Part shown: positions 1-6,368 of the stretch, piece by piece
Numbering within the stretch: position 1 is the stretch's first letter
Layout: every line of letters starts with the position of its first letter
Source: Thiotrichaceae bacterium
GTDB lineage: Bacteria > Pseudomonadota > Gammaproteobacteria > Thiotrichales > Thiotrichaceae
DNA: 9,983 bases
Direction: 5' to 3'
Assembly: GCA_024762625.1 (NCBI GenBank)
Contig: JANTHA010000065.1
Coordinates: 1 to 9,983 of the forward strand
Position numbers and translations under genes: made by a program
Notes under the pieces: generated by a model
The model's database searches: none
What the model saw: the letters and a program-made list of their open reading frames with translations, nothing else
What the model was told of the DNA's origin: nothing

Positions 1-2
1 AA

Positions 3-227
3 AAGGCTCTTTCACCTTTCCCCGATATCAGCACCCGGCAGGAGGATCATGAACTGGCGGCGGAATTATTCAATATTTTAAGAAAAAAAGGTATTCAAGG
101 CTCCAATACAGATTTTTTGATCTGCGCCATCGCATTGAACCATCAATTACAGATATTTACCGATGACGGCGATTTTACAAGTTTTCAGGAACATATCCCG
201 ATCAAACTCTATTCGGGCATCTATTAG
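3..227 (+). CDS. PIN-domain protein, C-terminal part (VapC-like)
   Basis: This reading frame is open from the left edge and ends at TAG 225-227, giving 74 residues whose N-terminus lies outside the window. The visible part fits the second half of a PIN domain. A helix ending ELFNILRKKG is followed by DFLICAIALNHQLQIFTDDGDF, where Asp37, the Asp54/Asp55 pair and Asp57 of the fragment fit the acidic metal-binding positions of PIN nucleases. PIN proteins of about 130 residues are often VapC toxins, RNases encoded just after a VapB antitoxin. Any antitoxin would lie to the left and cannot be seen, so the toxin role is inference. The gene converges with thrC, 39 bp away. I am fairly sure of the family but not of the biological role. 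Confidence 0.72.
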   Translation, partial: KALSPFPDISTRQEDHELAAELFNILRKKGIQGSNTDFLICAIALNHQLQIFTDDGDFTSFQEHIPIKLYSGIY

Positions 228-228
228 A

Positions 229-241
229 TCAGGACTCCTGA
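229..241. repeat. Short perfect palindrome between convergent genes
   Basis: TCAGGACTCCTGA is a 6-bp inverted repeat around a single base, just after the PIN gene stop. It could form a 5-bp stem with a 3-nt loop. No T-run follows it on the plus strand; on the minus strand the T-rich stretch comes before it. A role as a transcription terminator is therefore not supported, and it may be only a weak pause site or chance. Confidence 0.3.
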
Positions 242-266
242 GAAAAACGCAGGAAATCCGCTCTGC

Positions 267-1751
267 TCAAGCCAGAAACGCAATTATCTCGTCTTCGATC
301 CTGTCCTTGTCCACCACCACATCCTGTGTAATCGGCTTGCTGAACAACGCGTTGATCTGTTCGGGTATGTCAATATTCGCCTTCGCAGCAATGGCCTTGA
401 GCGCATCCAGGTCGCTAGCGCCGGTTTCGCCGGTCAGCGCATTGGCGATGGTGGGTGAAAACTTGGTCCATTCCGCTGTAGAATAGGCGATGGTTTTAAG
501 CGGCTTGTCGCGGCCAGTTTCATAAACCTTGAAGCAGGTAGCTGTGTGCGGATCCATCAGGTAGCCGTCCTCGAAGGTCTGCTGGATATAGCGTTTTCCT
601 TCTTCATCGGTGCAATAATCCGCCTTGAATATGGTTTGCAGACGCGCCAGTTCAGATTCGCCTAGCTGATAGTGTTTTTCTGTATCCAGTTGCTGCATCA
701 ATTCCTTAGTGCGTTGTGCGCCAAACAGATCAAACAGGATGCGTTCGATATTGGACGATTTGAGTATATCCATCGCGGGCGAGGTGGTGGTAACCACGCT
801 GGAATCGCGCAGATCGTATGCGCCTTCGCGGATCAGATGGGTCAGTATGTTGTTACGGTTGGAAGCAATTAGAATTTTTTCCACCGGCAGGCCCATTTTC
901 AGCGCATAGTAACCACCCAGCGCATTGCCGAAATTGCCGCTGGGCACATCAAGATAGACTTTGTCGCCGAGGCTGATTTCATTCTGGCGCACCAGTTCCA
1001 GATAGCTGTGGATATGGTAAATCAACTGGAAAATGATACGTCCGAAGTTGACTGAATTGGCCGCCGACAGGTAAATATGCTTTTCCTTGAGTTTGGCGTT
1101 AAACGCTTCTGACCCCAGCAGCGACTTGAGCGCCGTTTGCGCATCGTCGAATACGCCGCGAATGCCAATGACCTTCAGATTTTCAGCATCCTCCGTCACC
1201 ATTTGCAGGCGCTGCACATCCGATGTGCCACCTTCAGGATAAAGGCAAACCACGCGTACATTTTCACGATTTTTAAATGTTTCTAGCGCAGCCGGGCCGG
1301 TATCGCCGCTGGTGGCGGCCATGATCAGGTAGTTTTCGTTTCGTTGTTTCGCCAGCGCCGATAGCACCACGCCGAACGGCTGCAAGGCCATATCCTTGAA
1401 AGCGCGGGTCGGGCCGTGATACAACTCGCTCACAAACAGGTCGTCTTTGACCTTGACCAGAGGGGCTGGGTTGCACGATTCGGGCGAACAATCATCAAAG
1501 CGGTCATACAGGTTAAGCGCTTCATCAATCACTGACGGCTCAATATCAATCTCGAACGCATCAAGCACATCACGCGCCATGGTTTTGTAATCAGACGCCA
1601 GGTGTTTTTCCAGAAAAGCCATACCCAGATCAGGCAGGCTTTCGGGCGAGTAAATCCCGCCGAATGAAGACATTGGCTTCAGAATCGCCTCGGAAAAAGT
1701 GACTGATTCCGGGCTGACGCCGTCGTTGCCGCGTGTTTCTATAAATTTCAT
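267..1751 (-). CDS. thrC: Threonine synthase
   Basis: This cytoplasmic pyridoxal-phosphate enzyme converts O-phosphohomoserine to threonine and phosphate, the last step of threonine synthesis. The 494 residues fit the longer ThrC class, which has an N-terminal extension before the catalytic fold. Visible marks are the N-terminal FGGIYSPESLPDL region, the PLP-binding lysine Lys119 in YHGPTRAFKDMALQ, and the SGDTG phosphate-binding loop at about 148-152. The ATG at 1749-1751 is preceded by AAGG about 9 nt upstream, and the protein begins MKFIETRG, as is usual for the family. hom lies 108 bp upstream on the same strand, so the two are probably co-transcribed. Homoserine kinase, the step between them, is not encoded here. 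No strong terminator follows: the stop is trailed by a weak GC stem and TTTTT at about 244-266. Confidence 0.97.
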   Translation of the reverse strand: MKFIETRGNDGVSPESVTFSEAILKPMSSFGGIYSPESLPDLGMAFLEKHLASDYKTMARDVLDAFEIDIEPSVIDEALNLYDRFDDCSPESCNPAPLVKVKDDLFVSELYHGPTRAFKDMALQPFGVVLSALAKQRNENYLIMAATSGDTGPAALETFKNRENVRVVCLYPEGGTSDVQRLQMVTEDAENLKVIGIRGVFDDAQTALKSLLGSEAFNAKLKEKHIYLSAANSVNFGRIIFQLIYHIHSYLELVRQNEISLGDKVYLDVPSGNFGNALGGYYALKMGLPVEKILIASNRNNILTHLIREGAYDLRDSSVVTTTSPAMDILKSSNIERILFDLFGAQRTKELMQQLDTEKHYQLGESELARLQTIFKADYCTDEEGKRYIQQTFEDGYLMDPHTATCFKVYETGRDKPLKTIAYSTAEWTKFSPTIANALTGETGASDLDALKAIAAKANIDIPEQINALFSKPITQDVVVDKDRIEDEIIAFLA

Positions 1752-1755
1752 TATC

Positions 1756-1776
1756 TTTAACCTTGGTTTAACCTTG
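1756..1776 (-). repeat. Duplicated 10-bp element carrying two SD-like AAGG motifs
   Basis: On the minus strand CAAGGTTAAA occurs twice with one base between, immediately before the thrC start. Each copy contains AAGG, so thrC has one Shine-Dalgarno-like site about 9 nt and another about 20 nt from its ATG. The nearer one is at the usual distance. The duplication is direct in the sequence; any effect on translation is inference. Confidence 0.5.
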
Positions 1777-1830
1777 TTACACCGCGAAATAAATCGCCTG
1801 TTTGGCTAACGCCTCATCCGAAAGGGTCAT
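1777..1830 (-). CDS. Possible 17-codon ORF between hom and thrC
   Basis: An ATG (1828-1830) to TAA (1777-1779) frame in the hom-thrC gap would encode MTLSDEALAKQAIYFAV. It ends 25 nt before the thrC start codon. Upstream is only a weak purine stretch (CCGAGCG), so the ribosome-binding site is poor. It is not rich in threonine or isoleucine, unlike the thr leader peptide of enteric bacteria, so it is not an obvious attenuator. A frame this short is easily produced by chance, and I report it only because it fills much of the gap. Confidence 0.15.
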   Translation of the reverse strand: MTLSDEALAKQAIYFAV

Positions 1831-1848
1831 CGCTCGGTTCCGCGGCGA

Positions 1849-1860
1849 ATAATTAATTAT
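1849..1860. repeat. AT palindrome at the hom stop codon
   Basis: ATAATTAATTAT is a perfect 12-bp palindrome touching the hom TAA stop. It is entirely A/T, so it would make a weak hairpin. It may be a chance product of AT-rich intergenic sequence or a site for a DNA-binding protein. Confidence 0.25.
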
Positions 1861-3170
1861 TAATTCAAAGACTCGACGCGAATGCGCGCGACTGCGCCGC
1901 TGATCACATCCAGCGCCTCGATTTGTTTAATCGCCTTGTTCATATCCCCTTCGTTGACGCGATGCGTGAGCAGAATAATGTCAACCTGCTGCTCATCGCG
2001 TTTCGGTTCTTTCTGGATGAAGGCTTCGATGCTGATATCACCCTCGCCCAGTATGCGCGTAACCTCGGCGAGCACGCCCGCCTGGTTTTTGGCGCTCATG
2101 CGCAGATAGTAGGCGGTTTCCACAGCCTCCATGCCAAGCACCGGAATATCGGAGAGTTCATTGGGCTGGAACGCCAGGTGCGGTACGCGGTTTTCGGGGT
2201 CAGTGGTAAGCATCCGCACCACGTCGATAATATCCGCGATCACGGCCGATGCGGTGGCTTCGTCGCCCGCGCCGGCGCCATAGTAAAGCGTCGGGCCAAC
2301 CGCATCGCCCATCACCAGCACCGCATTCATCACGCCATCCACGTTCGCAATCAGGCGGCGTTTGGGGATCAATGTCGGATGAACGCGCTGCTCGATGCCT
2401 TCGTCGGTGCGCCTGGCGACGCCTAGATGCTTGATGTTATAACCCAGTTCCGAGGCGTAAATCACGTCTTCCGGAGTAATACTGGAAATGCCTTCGGTGT
2501 AGGTTTTGTCAAACTGCAGCGGAATGCCGAAAGCAATGGATGACAGGATAGACAGCTTGTGCGCGGCGTCAATGCCTTCCACGTCAAAGGTCGGGTCAGC
2601 CTCGGCGTAACCCAGCGCCTGCGCTTCTTTGAGTACATCGGCGAAATCGCGTCCCTTGTCGCGCATTTCAGTCAGGATAAAGTTGCCGGTGCCATTGATG
2701 ATGCCGGCGACCCACTCGATTTTGTTGGCCGCAAGTCCTTCGCGCAGCGCCTTGATAATAGGGATGCCGCCGGCAACCGCCGCTTCGAACGCGACCATCA
2801 CGCCTTTTTGCTGCGCCTTTGCAAAAATCTCAGCGCCTTGGGTTGCAATCAGCGCCTTGTTGGCGGTAATCACATGTTTGCCGTTTTCGAGCGCCTGCAG
2901 TACCAGCTCTTTAGCCGGAGAATAGCCGCCGATCAATTCAACCACAATGTCGATATCAGGGTCATTGACCACTTCATAGGCGTCGTTGGTGAGGCGAATA
3001 TCCTCAACGCCCAGTTCGGCGGCGCGTTCAGGCTCCAGCGTGGCAATAAAATCAATCTTGATGCCGCGACCTGCGCGTCGGGTAATTTCCTGTGCGTTGC
3101 GTTTGAGTACAGTTGCCGTGCCGCCGCCAACAGTGCCTAATCCTAATAATCCGACTTTTACCGGGTTCAT
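1860..3170 (-). CDS. hom: Homoserine dehydrogenase (monofunctional, with ACT domain)
   Basis: This enzyme reduces L-aspartate 4-semialdehyde to homoserine with NAD(P)H, at the branch leading to threonine and methionine. The 436 residues match the monofunctional family; there is no aspartokinase domain. The N-terminal Rossmann fold has GLGTVG at 10-15. VITANKALIA (about 100-109) carries Lys105 near the cofactor and substrate. The family signature runs from ALGYAEADP through DVEGIDAAHK to the catalytic-region Lys205. A C-terminal ACT domain begins near YYLRMSAKNQAGVLAEVTRI, which suggests feedback control by threonine as known for this family. I chose the ATG at 3168-3170 because AAGGG lies 6 nt upstream and the Rossmann strand starts at once. 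An in-frame GTG at 3201-3203 would add 11 residues but has no such site. thrC follows, forming a probable hom-thrC operon. Confidence 0.97.
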   Translation of the reverse strand: MNPVKVGLLGLGTVGGGTATVLKRNAQEITRRAGRGIKIDFIATLEPERAAELGVEDIRLTNDAYEVVNDPDIDIVVELIGGYSPAKELVLQALENGKHVITANKALIATQGAEIFAKAQQKGVMVAFEAAVAGGIPIIKALREGLAANKIEWVAGIINGTGNFILTEMRDKGRDFADVLKEAQALGYAEADPTFDVEGIDAAHKLSILSSIAFGIPLQFDKTYTEGISSITPEDVIYASELGYNIKHLGVARRTDEGIEQRVHPTLIPKRRLIANVDGVMNAVLVMGDAVGPTLYYGAGAGDEATASAVIADIIDVVRMLTTDPENRVPHLAFQPNELSDIPVLGMEAVETAYYLRMSAKNQAGVLAEVTRILGEGDISIEAFIQKEPKRDEQQVDIILLTHRVNEGDMNKAIKQIEALDVISGAVARIRVESLN

Positions 3171-3176
3171 TCCATG

Positions 3177-3181
3177 CCCTT
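3177..3181 (-). promoter_or_regulatory. Ribosome-binding site deciding the hom start
   Basis: AAGGG on the minus strand sits 6 nt before the ATG at 3170. It favours this start over the upstream in-frame GTG at 3203. Confidence 0.7.
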
Positions 3182-3206
3182 GATTGACTGATAAACAAGA
3201 CACGGA

Positions 3207-3235
3207 ACATTACCTTTGTCGTCTCACGCTGTCAA
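3207..3235 (-). promoter_or_regulatory. Candidate sigma70-type promoter for hom-thrC
   Basis: On the minus strand a perfect TTGACA (3230-3235) is followed after 17 bp by TAATGT (3207-3212). The -10 match is modest, but spacing is ideal and the start codon is 36 bp further on. The -35 hexamer lies inside the hom-proximal copy of the 19-bp repeat array. The equivalent bases in copies 2 and 3 read TTAAC and in copy 4 TTGAT, so only this copy carries a full -35. No start-site data are available. Confidence 0.42.
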
Positions 3236-3313
3236 TGACGCTTCACGCCGTTAATGACGCTTCACGTGGTTAATGACACTTCACGAGATCAATGACGCTT
3301 CACGTTGTGAATT
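3224..3313. repeat. Tandem array of a 19-bp repeat, about 4.7 copies
   Basis: Four full copies start at 3224, 3243, 3262 and 3281, with a decayed partial copy at 3300. The plus-strand consensus is TCACGNNGTTAATGACGCT. TCACG, AATGAC and the final CT are invariant in the four full copies, and changes gather at positions 6-8 and 10. The array fills most of the gap between the thioredoxin-like gene and hom. The copy nearest hom holds the candidate -35 hexamer, so the rest would lie just upstream of the promoter. The partial copy contains a small palindrome, TTCACGTTGTGAA (3299-3311). The array could be a set of operator sites or a simple minisatellite. It is not a CRISPR array, since no spacers separate the units. 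Confidence 0.85.
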
Positions 3314-3332
3314 AAGAAGCAGGCGGCAAGAC

Positions 3333-3968
3333 TTATTTTTCCGGGCTGTCTTTATCGGTTTTATCGGTTTTTGCTTCCATCGCATCCTTGGCGTCTGTAT
3401 CGCCATCCGCTGCCTGTTTAACATCGGCTGCTGTGTCCGCCGCAAGTTGCTTGATCGTATTGACAATGTCGTCGCTATCCCAATCAACGCCGCCAAACAG
3501 CGTATAACGAATTTTTCCTTTACCATCAATCACAAAATTGGAAGGCGCGGCAAACACATTCCAGGCCTGCACGTGTTCACCCTTTGAATCCATCAGGATG
3601 GTGAATTCAGGCTTGACTTCATCCACAAATTTCTGCACTTCTTCTTTTGTCTCGCCCATGTTGACCGCCAGAATTTTAAACGGCGTTTTTGATTCAGCCA
3701 GTTTTTTCATCAGATTATTCATGGACGGCATTTCCTTGCGGCAAGGCGTACAGTAGGTCGCCCAGAATTGCACTAGCACCACACTGCCCTGAAAATCCTT
3801 GAGATCAATTGTTTTCCCATCGAGACTTTCCAGCTTGAGTTCTGGCGTCGCAACATCGGCTTCGACTTTTTTCAGCTCCGCCGCATTCAGCACTGTAAAA
3901 GAAGCTCCGCCAAACGTCAGTAGCGAAAACAATAAGAAATGAATAAATGCCTGTCGATAAGATTTCAT
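3333..3968 (-). CDS. Exported TlpA/ResA-like thioredoxin-fold protein
   Basis: The 211-residue precursor begins with a positively charged stretch and a hydrophobic segment (about 7-28) ending near LNAA, which suggests export to the periplasm, or membrane anchoring if uncleaved. The mature part is an AhpC/TSA or Redoxin-type thioredoxin fold. It shows FWATYCTPCRKEMP with redox cysteines Cys73 and Cys76, and the cis-proline loop FAAPSNFVID with Pro142. Such proteins usually reduce disulfides in the periplasm, for example in apocytochrome c maturation; the partner here is unknown. Residues from about 177 form a tail rich in Ala, Asp and Lys with little predicted structure, not part of the usual fold. 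The start codon is one base after the stop of the upstream hydrolase-like gene, so the two are likely translationally coupled. A di-haem cytochrome gene lies just beyond, which fits a redox role but does not prove one. Confidence 0.9.
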   Translation of the reverse strand: MKSYRQAFIHFLLFSLLTFGGASFTVLNAAELKKVEADVATPELKLESLDGKTIDLKDFQGSVVLVQFWATYCTPCRKEMPSMNNLMKKLAESKTPFKILAVNMGETKEEVQKFVDEVKPEFTILMDSKGEHVQAWNVFAAPSNFVIDGKGKIRYTLFGGVDWDSDDIVNTIKQLAADTAADVKQAADGDTDAKDAMEAKTDKTDKDSPEK

Positions 3969-3969
3969 G

Positions 3970-4770
3970 TTAATGCGCTCTCCCTAAAAAGAATAAGCTG
4001 GCCTTGATCAGACCCGGTAATTGTGAGGTAACGACGTTTTCAGGAATATTCGGGTCGTCCCGCTTGAAAAAATAACCGCGCACATCCGGTATTAGCTTGG
4101 CGTAGACCGTGCTGCCGCCTTTCTTGAGCGCGTTAGTCAAATGGCCTATTCCCCAGCGATTTGGCGTGCGTTCGCCTTCCAGCACCATGATGGGCAAATG
4201 TGTTTTACCCACGGCGTCCTGATAAATCGGCGGCTTGCCAGGTTCCGGCTTGTCCTTGTTCAAACGCGGAAACATTAAAATAGCGCCCGCCAGTTTCTTT
4301 TTGTCATCTCCCGCATGCAGTTGTTCCCATTCCGCCGCAACGCGCAGGATCAATTCGGTGTCCGGGCCACTCGCGATCAGATAAACGCGCTTACCGGTTT
4401 TTTGCGCCTCTTCAATGATTTTCAACAAGCCATCAGTAGGTATATCCGCCAGGCTGCTACGCAATTTGGGCAGCATATAGGCCGATAGCATATCCGGCAT
4501 CCAGACTTCTACGCCATCCATCGCCAATTCATGTGCAGTTTTTTCTTCGGCCATGCTGGAGCCCTGATCACAGGCAAACCCCAATAGCAACTGATCGCCA
4601 TCGCCTTTAAAGATGCGCACTTCTATTTCAGTATCATCATTGGTGGAAAAGATTTTGACGTCGTCGGCGGTTGTTGCGGAAGCCGTGTTTAAAACAAACG
4701 TAGCGAAGATAATCAAAAATAGCTTCAATACGGAAGCCGGTTTTACGAAAACGTTTCGAGTGAACACCAT
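3970..4770 (-). CDS. Exported alpha/beta-hydrolase-fold protein, catalytic residues apparently lost
   Basis: The 266-residue protein starts with a signal peptide (basic start, hydrophobic about 13-28, likely cleavage near NTASA). The rest resembles an alpha/beta hydrolase: a strand then GFACDQGSS (64-72) where the oxyanion loop lies, a strand KRVYLIASGPDTELIL (127-142) where the nucleophile elbow should be, and a late LPIMVLEGERTPNRW (192-206) then LIPDVRGYFF (226-235). A usual elbow reads G-x-S-x-G; here it is ASGPD, with no clean motif. The late His expected in a G-x-x-H-x-F-like context appears replaced by Arg231. I infer a non-catalytic or altered protein, perhaps a binding partner, but this rests on alignment by eye. 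It is immediately upstream of, and coupled to, the thioredoxin-like gene, and diverges from the cytochrome c4 gene. No strong ribosome-binding site is seen. No specific function is assigned. Confidence 0.75.
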   Translation of the reverse strand: MVFTRNVFVKPASVLKLFLIIFATFVLNTASATTADDVKIFSTNDDTEIEVRIFKGDGDQLLLGFACDQGSSMAEEKTAHELAMDGVEVWMPDMLSAYMLPKLRSSLADIPTDGLLKIIEEAQKTGKRVYLIASGPDTELILRVAAEWEQLHAGDDKKKLAGAILMFPRLNKDKPEPGKPPIYQDAVGKTHLPIMVLEGERTPNRWGIGHLTNALKKGGSTVYAKLIPDVRGYFFKRDDPNIPENVVTSQLPGLIKASLFFLGRAH

Positions 4771-4776
4771 AATGCT

Positions 4777-4805
4777 TTGCCAATAGTATAAGAATCCTCT
4801 AATAT
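4777..4805 (+). promoter_or_regulatory. Candidate sigma70-type promoter for the cytochrome c4 gene
   Basis: TTGCCA (4777-4782) and TAATAT (4800-4805) are separated by exactly 17 bp, and the start codon follows 30 bp later. The -35 matches five of six consensus bases and the -10 four of six. On the opposite strand TATACT (4785-4790) is a good -10 for the divergent hydrolase-like gene but lacks a clear -35. Two TATTGAT copies (4811-4817 and 4829-4835) and the palindrome TTGATCAA (4813-4820) lie between the promoter and the gene. They do not form an FNR-type TTGAT-N4-ATCAA site. Confidence 0.4.
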
Positions 4806-4835
4806 TACCATATTGATCAACAGAGTGTTATTGAT

Positions 4836-5591
4836 ATGAATCCGGTTCCTTCCATTTTTAGCAGAAAGTCAGAAAAAATCTTTAAATTTATGGCAATGCT
4901 TGCGTTTTTTGCAACCATCCCCGTGGCCAATGCTGCAACAAACCCGCCGCAAAACGACGCTCGAAGCGACCATCAGGTCAAACAAACAGAAACAGACGCC
5001 GCGATTAAGCTCAAGCCTGATATGAAAGAAGGCGAAAAAACCTATGCGCTGTGCGCCAGCTGCCACGAAGCCAATGGCTGGGGAAAGGAAGACGGTAGTT
5101 TTCCGGTGATCGCAGGTCAGCACAAGAGCGTCATCATCAAGCAGCTTGCGGATATTCGCGCGCGCAACCGTGAAAACCCGACCATGTTTCCGTTTGCAGG
5201 AAATGATGTACTGGGCGGGCCACAAGGCATCGAAAATGTCGCGGCCTATATCGCTCAATTGCCCGTCAACCCGGAACCCGGCAAGGGCGATGGTAAAAAT
5301 CTACCTGCAGGACAAAAGTTGTTTGAGGAAAAATGCGCCGCCTGTCATGGTAAACAGGGCGAAGGCAACGCCAAAAATTTCTTTCCGCGCATTCAGGGGC
5401 AACATTATGCTTATCTGTTGCGCCAGTTAAAATGGATACGCGATGGTCTGCGTAAAAACGCCAACCCCGCGATGCTCGCGCAAATCAAGGAAATGGACGA
5501 CAACACGCTCGCCAGCATTGCAGACTATGTTTCGCGCATCAATGTCACAAGTGTCACAAGCGCGTTAAAACCGGATTCGTCGGATAATTAA
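4836..5591 (+). CDS. Di-haem cytochrome c (c4 type), periplasmic
   Basis: This electron carrier precursor of 251 residues has a signal peptide (charged RKSEKIFK, hydrophobic 17-31, likely cleavage after ANA at 33). Two class I cytochrome c domains follow. The first haem site is CASCH (73-77) with the likely axial Met117 in NPTMFPFAG. The second is CAACH (167-171) with the likely axial Met213 in NPAMLAQI. Two homologous mono-haem halves are the hallmark of cytochrome c4, which passes electrons from the bc1 complex or other donors to terminal oxidases in many beta- and gammaproteobacteria. It is somewhat long for the family, owing to a polar linker (about 34-60) before domain one and a short C-terminal extension. 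The ATG at 4836 has only weak AGAGTG upstream. Met19 is an alternative start, but it would remove the basic n-region. Confidence 0.92.
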   Translation: MNPVPSIFSRKSEKIFKFMAMLAFFATIPVANAATNPPQNDARSDHQVKQTETDAAIKLKPDMKEGEKTYALCASCHEANGWGKEDGSFPVIAGQHKSVIIKQLADIRARNRENPTMFPFAGNDVLGGPQGIENVAAYIAQLPVNPEPGKGDGKNLPAGQKLFEEKCAACHGKQGEGNAKNFFPRIQGQHYAYLLRQLKWIRDGLRKNANPAMLAQIKEMDDNTLASIADYVSRINVTSVTSALKPDSSDN

Positions 5592-5620
5592 TTGAAACTG
5601 AAGCTAACAGCGGGTAAAGT
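5592..5620 (+). promoter_or_regulatory. Candidate sigma70-type promoter for rpe
   Basis: TTGAAA (5592-5597), a 17-bp spacer and TAAAGT (5615-5620) lie directly after the cytochrome stop codon and 41 bp before the rpe start. No terminator hairpin is visible between the two genes, so rpe may also receive read-through from the cytochrome promoter. Confidence 0.35.
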
Positions 5621-5661
5621 CTGCATCAAGTTAATAACCATCTTTTACAAGGACTATTTTT

Positions 5662-6360
5662 ATGGCGCGTTTACCTGACCTCATTTCCCCTTCCATCCTT
5701 TCCGCAGACTTCGCCCGACTCGGCGAAGAAGTCGATAACGTCCTCAAGGCGGGAGCCGACGTGGTGCATTTTGACGTAATGGACAACCATTACGTTCCCA
5801 ACCTGACCATTGGCCCGCTGGTATGCGATGCGCTGCGAAAACATGGCGTAACCGCAGAAATAGACGTTCACTTGATGGTGACGCCAGTAGACAACCTGAT
5901 AAACGATTTCGCCAAGGCGGGTGCAAGCTATATCACCTTCCACCCTGATGCGACCATACATGTGGATCGTTCACTGCAACTGGTGCATGATCTGGGCTGT
6001 AAATCCGGCCTGGTGTTCAACCCCGCCGCACCGCTGGATGCGCTTGAATATGTGATGGACAAGGTTGATCTGATCATGTTGATGTCGGTTAACCCCGGCT
6101 TCGGCGGACAAAGCTTTATCCCGTCCACCATGACCAAGCTTAAGCAGGTGCGCAAGATGATTGATGATTCTGGCTATGATATCCGCCTCGAAGTAGATGG
6201 CGGAGTAAAAGCCAACAATATCAAGGAAATCAAGGAAGCAGGCGCGGACATGTTTGTCGCTGGTTCCGCCATCTTTGGCGCTGCAAATTCAGATGACCCA
6301 AATCATTACGACTCAATCATCACTGAGTTCCGTTCTGAGCTAGCTAAAGCTAACGTATAA
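5662..6360 (+). CDS. rpe: Ribulose-5-phosphate 3-epimerase
   Basis: This cytoplasmic TIM-barrel enzyme interconverts D-ribulose 5-phosphate and D-xylulose 5-phosphate in the pentose phosphate pathway, and in the Calvin cycle where present. The 232 residues are normal length. [10 protein letters not shown] (8-17) opens the barrel. Metal ligands and catalytic residues are all present: His36 and Asp38 in [12 protein letters not shown], His70 in DVHLMV, and Asp179 in [16 protein letters not shown] (141-150) is the flexible active-site loop, and VAGSAIFG (199-206) forms the phosphate-binding end. The ATG has AAGGA (5649-5653) 8 nt upstream. The gene precedes gph on the same strand, an arrangement common in proteobacteria. 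Here the two are separated by 200 bp holding an inverted-repeat element. Confidence 0.97.
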   Translation: MARLPDLISPSILSADFARLGEEVDNVLKAGADVVHFDVMDNHYVPNLTIGPLVCDALRKHGVTAEIDVHLMVTPVDNLINDFAKAGASYITFHPDATIHVDRSLQLVHDLGCKSGLVFNPAAPLDALEYVMDKVDLIMLMSVNPGFGGQSFIPSTMTKLKQVRKMIDDSGYDIRLEVDGGVKANNIKEIKEAGADMFVAGSAIFGAANSDDPNHYDSIITEFRSELAKANV

Positions 6361-6368
6361 ATAATAAA

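Noticed and set aside
229..241. Bidirectional terminator between the PIN gene and thrC
   Set aside because: The palindrome has a tiny loop and no T-run follows it in either direction.
163..486. 107-codon plus-strand frame opposite the thrC 3' end
   Set aside because: It overlaps the PIN gene in another frame and then runs antisense to thrC. The protein is Ser/Ala-rich with no recognisable domain.
2559..3140. 193-codon plus-strand frame opposite hom
   Set aside because: It lies wholly antisense to a clear homoserine dehydrogenase and resembles no family I know.
3171..3203. Longer hom start at an in-frame GTG
   Set aside because: It has no ribosome-binding site, and the added 11 residues precede the normal Rossmann strand start. 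The ATG at 3170 has AAGGG at good spacing.
3224..3313. CRISPR array
   Set aside because: The 19-bp units are directly abutting with no unique spacers, and there are no cas genes nearby.
4811..4835. FNR/Crp-type operator before the cytochrome gene
   Set aside because: TTGATCAA and the two TATTGAT copies do not form the TTGAT-N4-ATCAA spacing, so I do not call a site.
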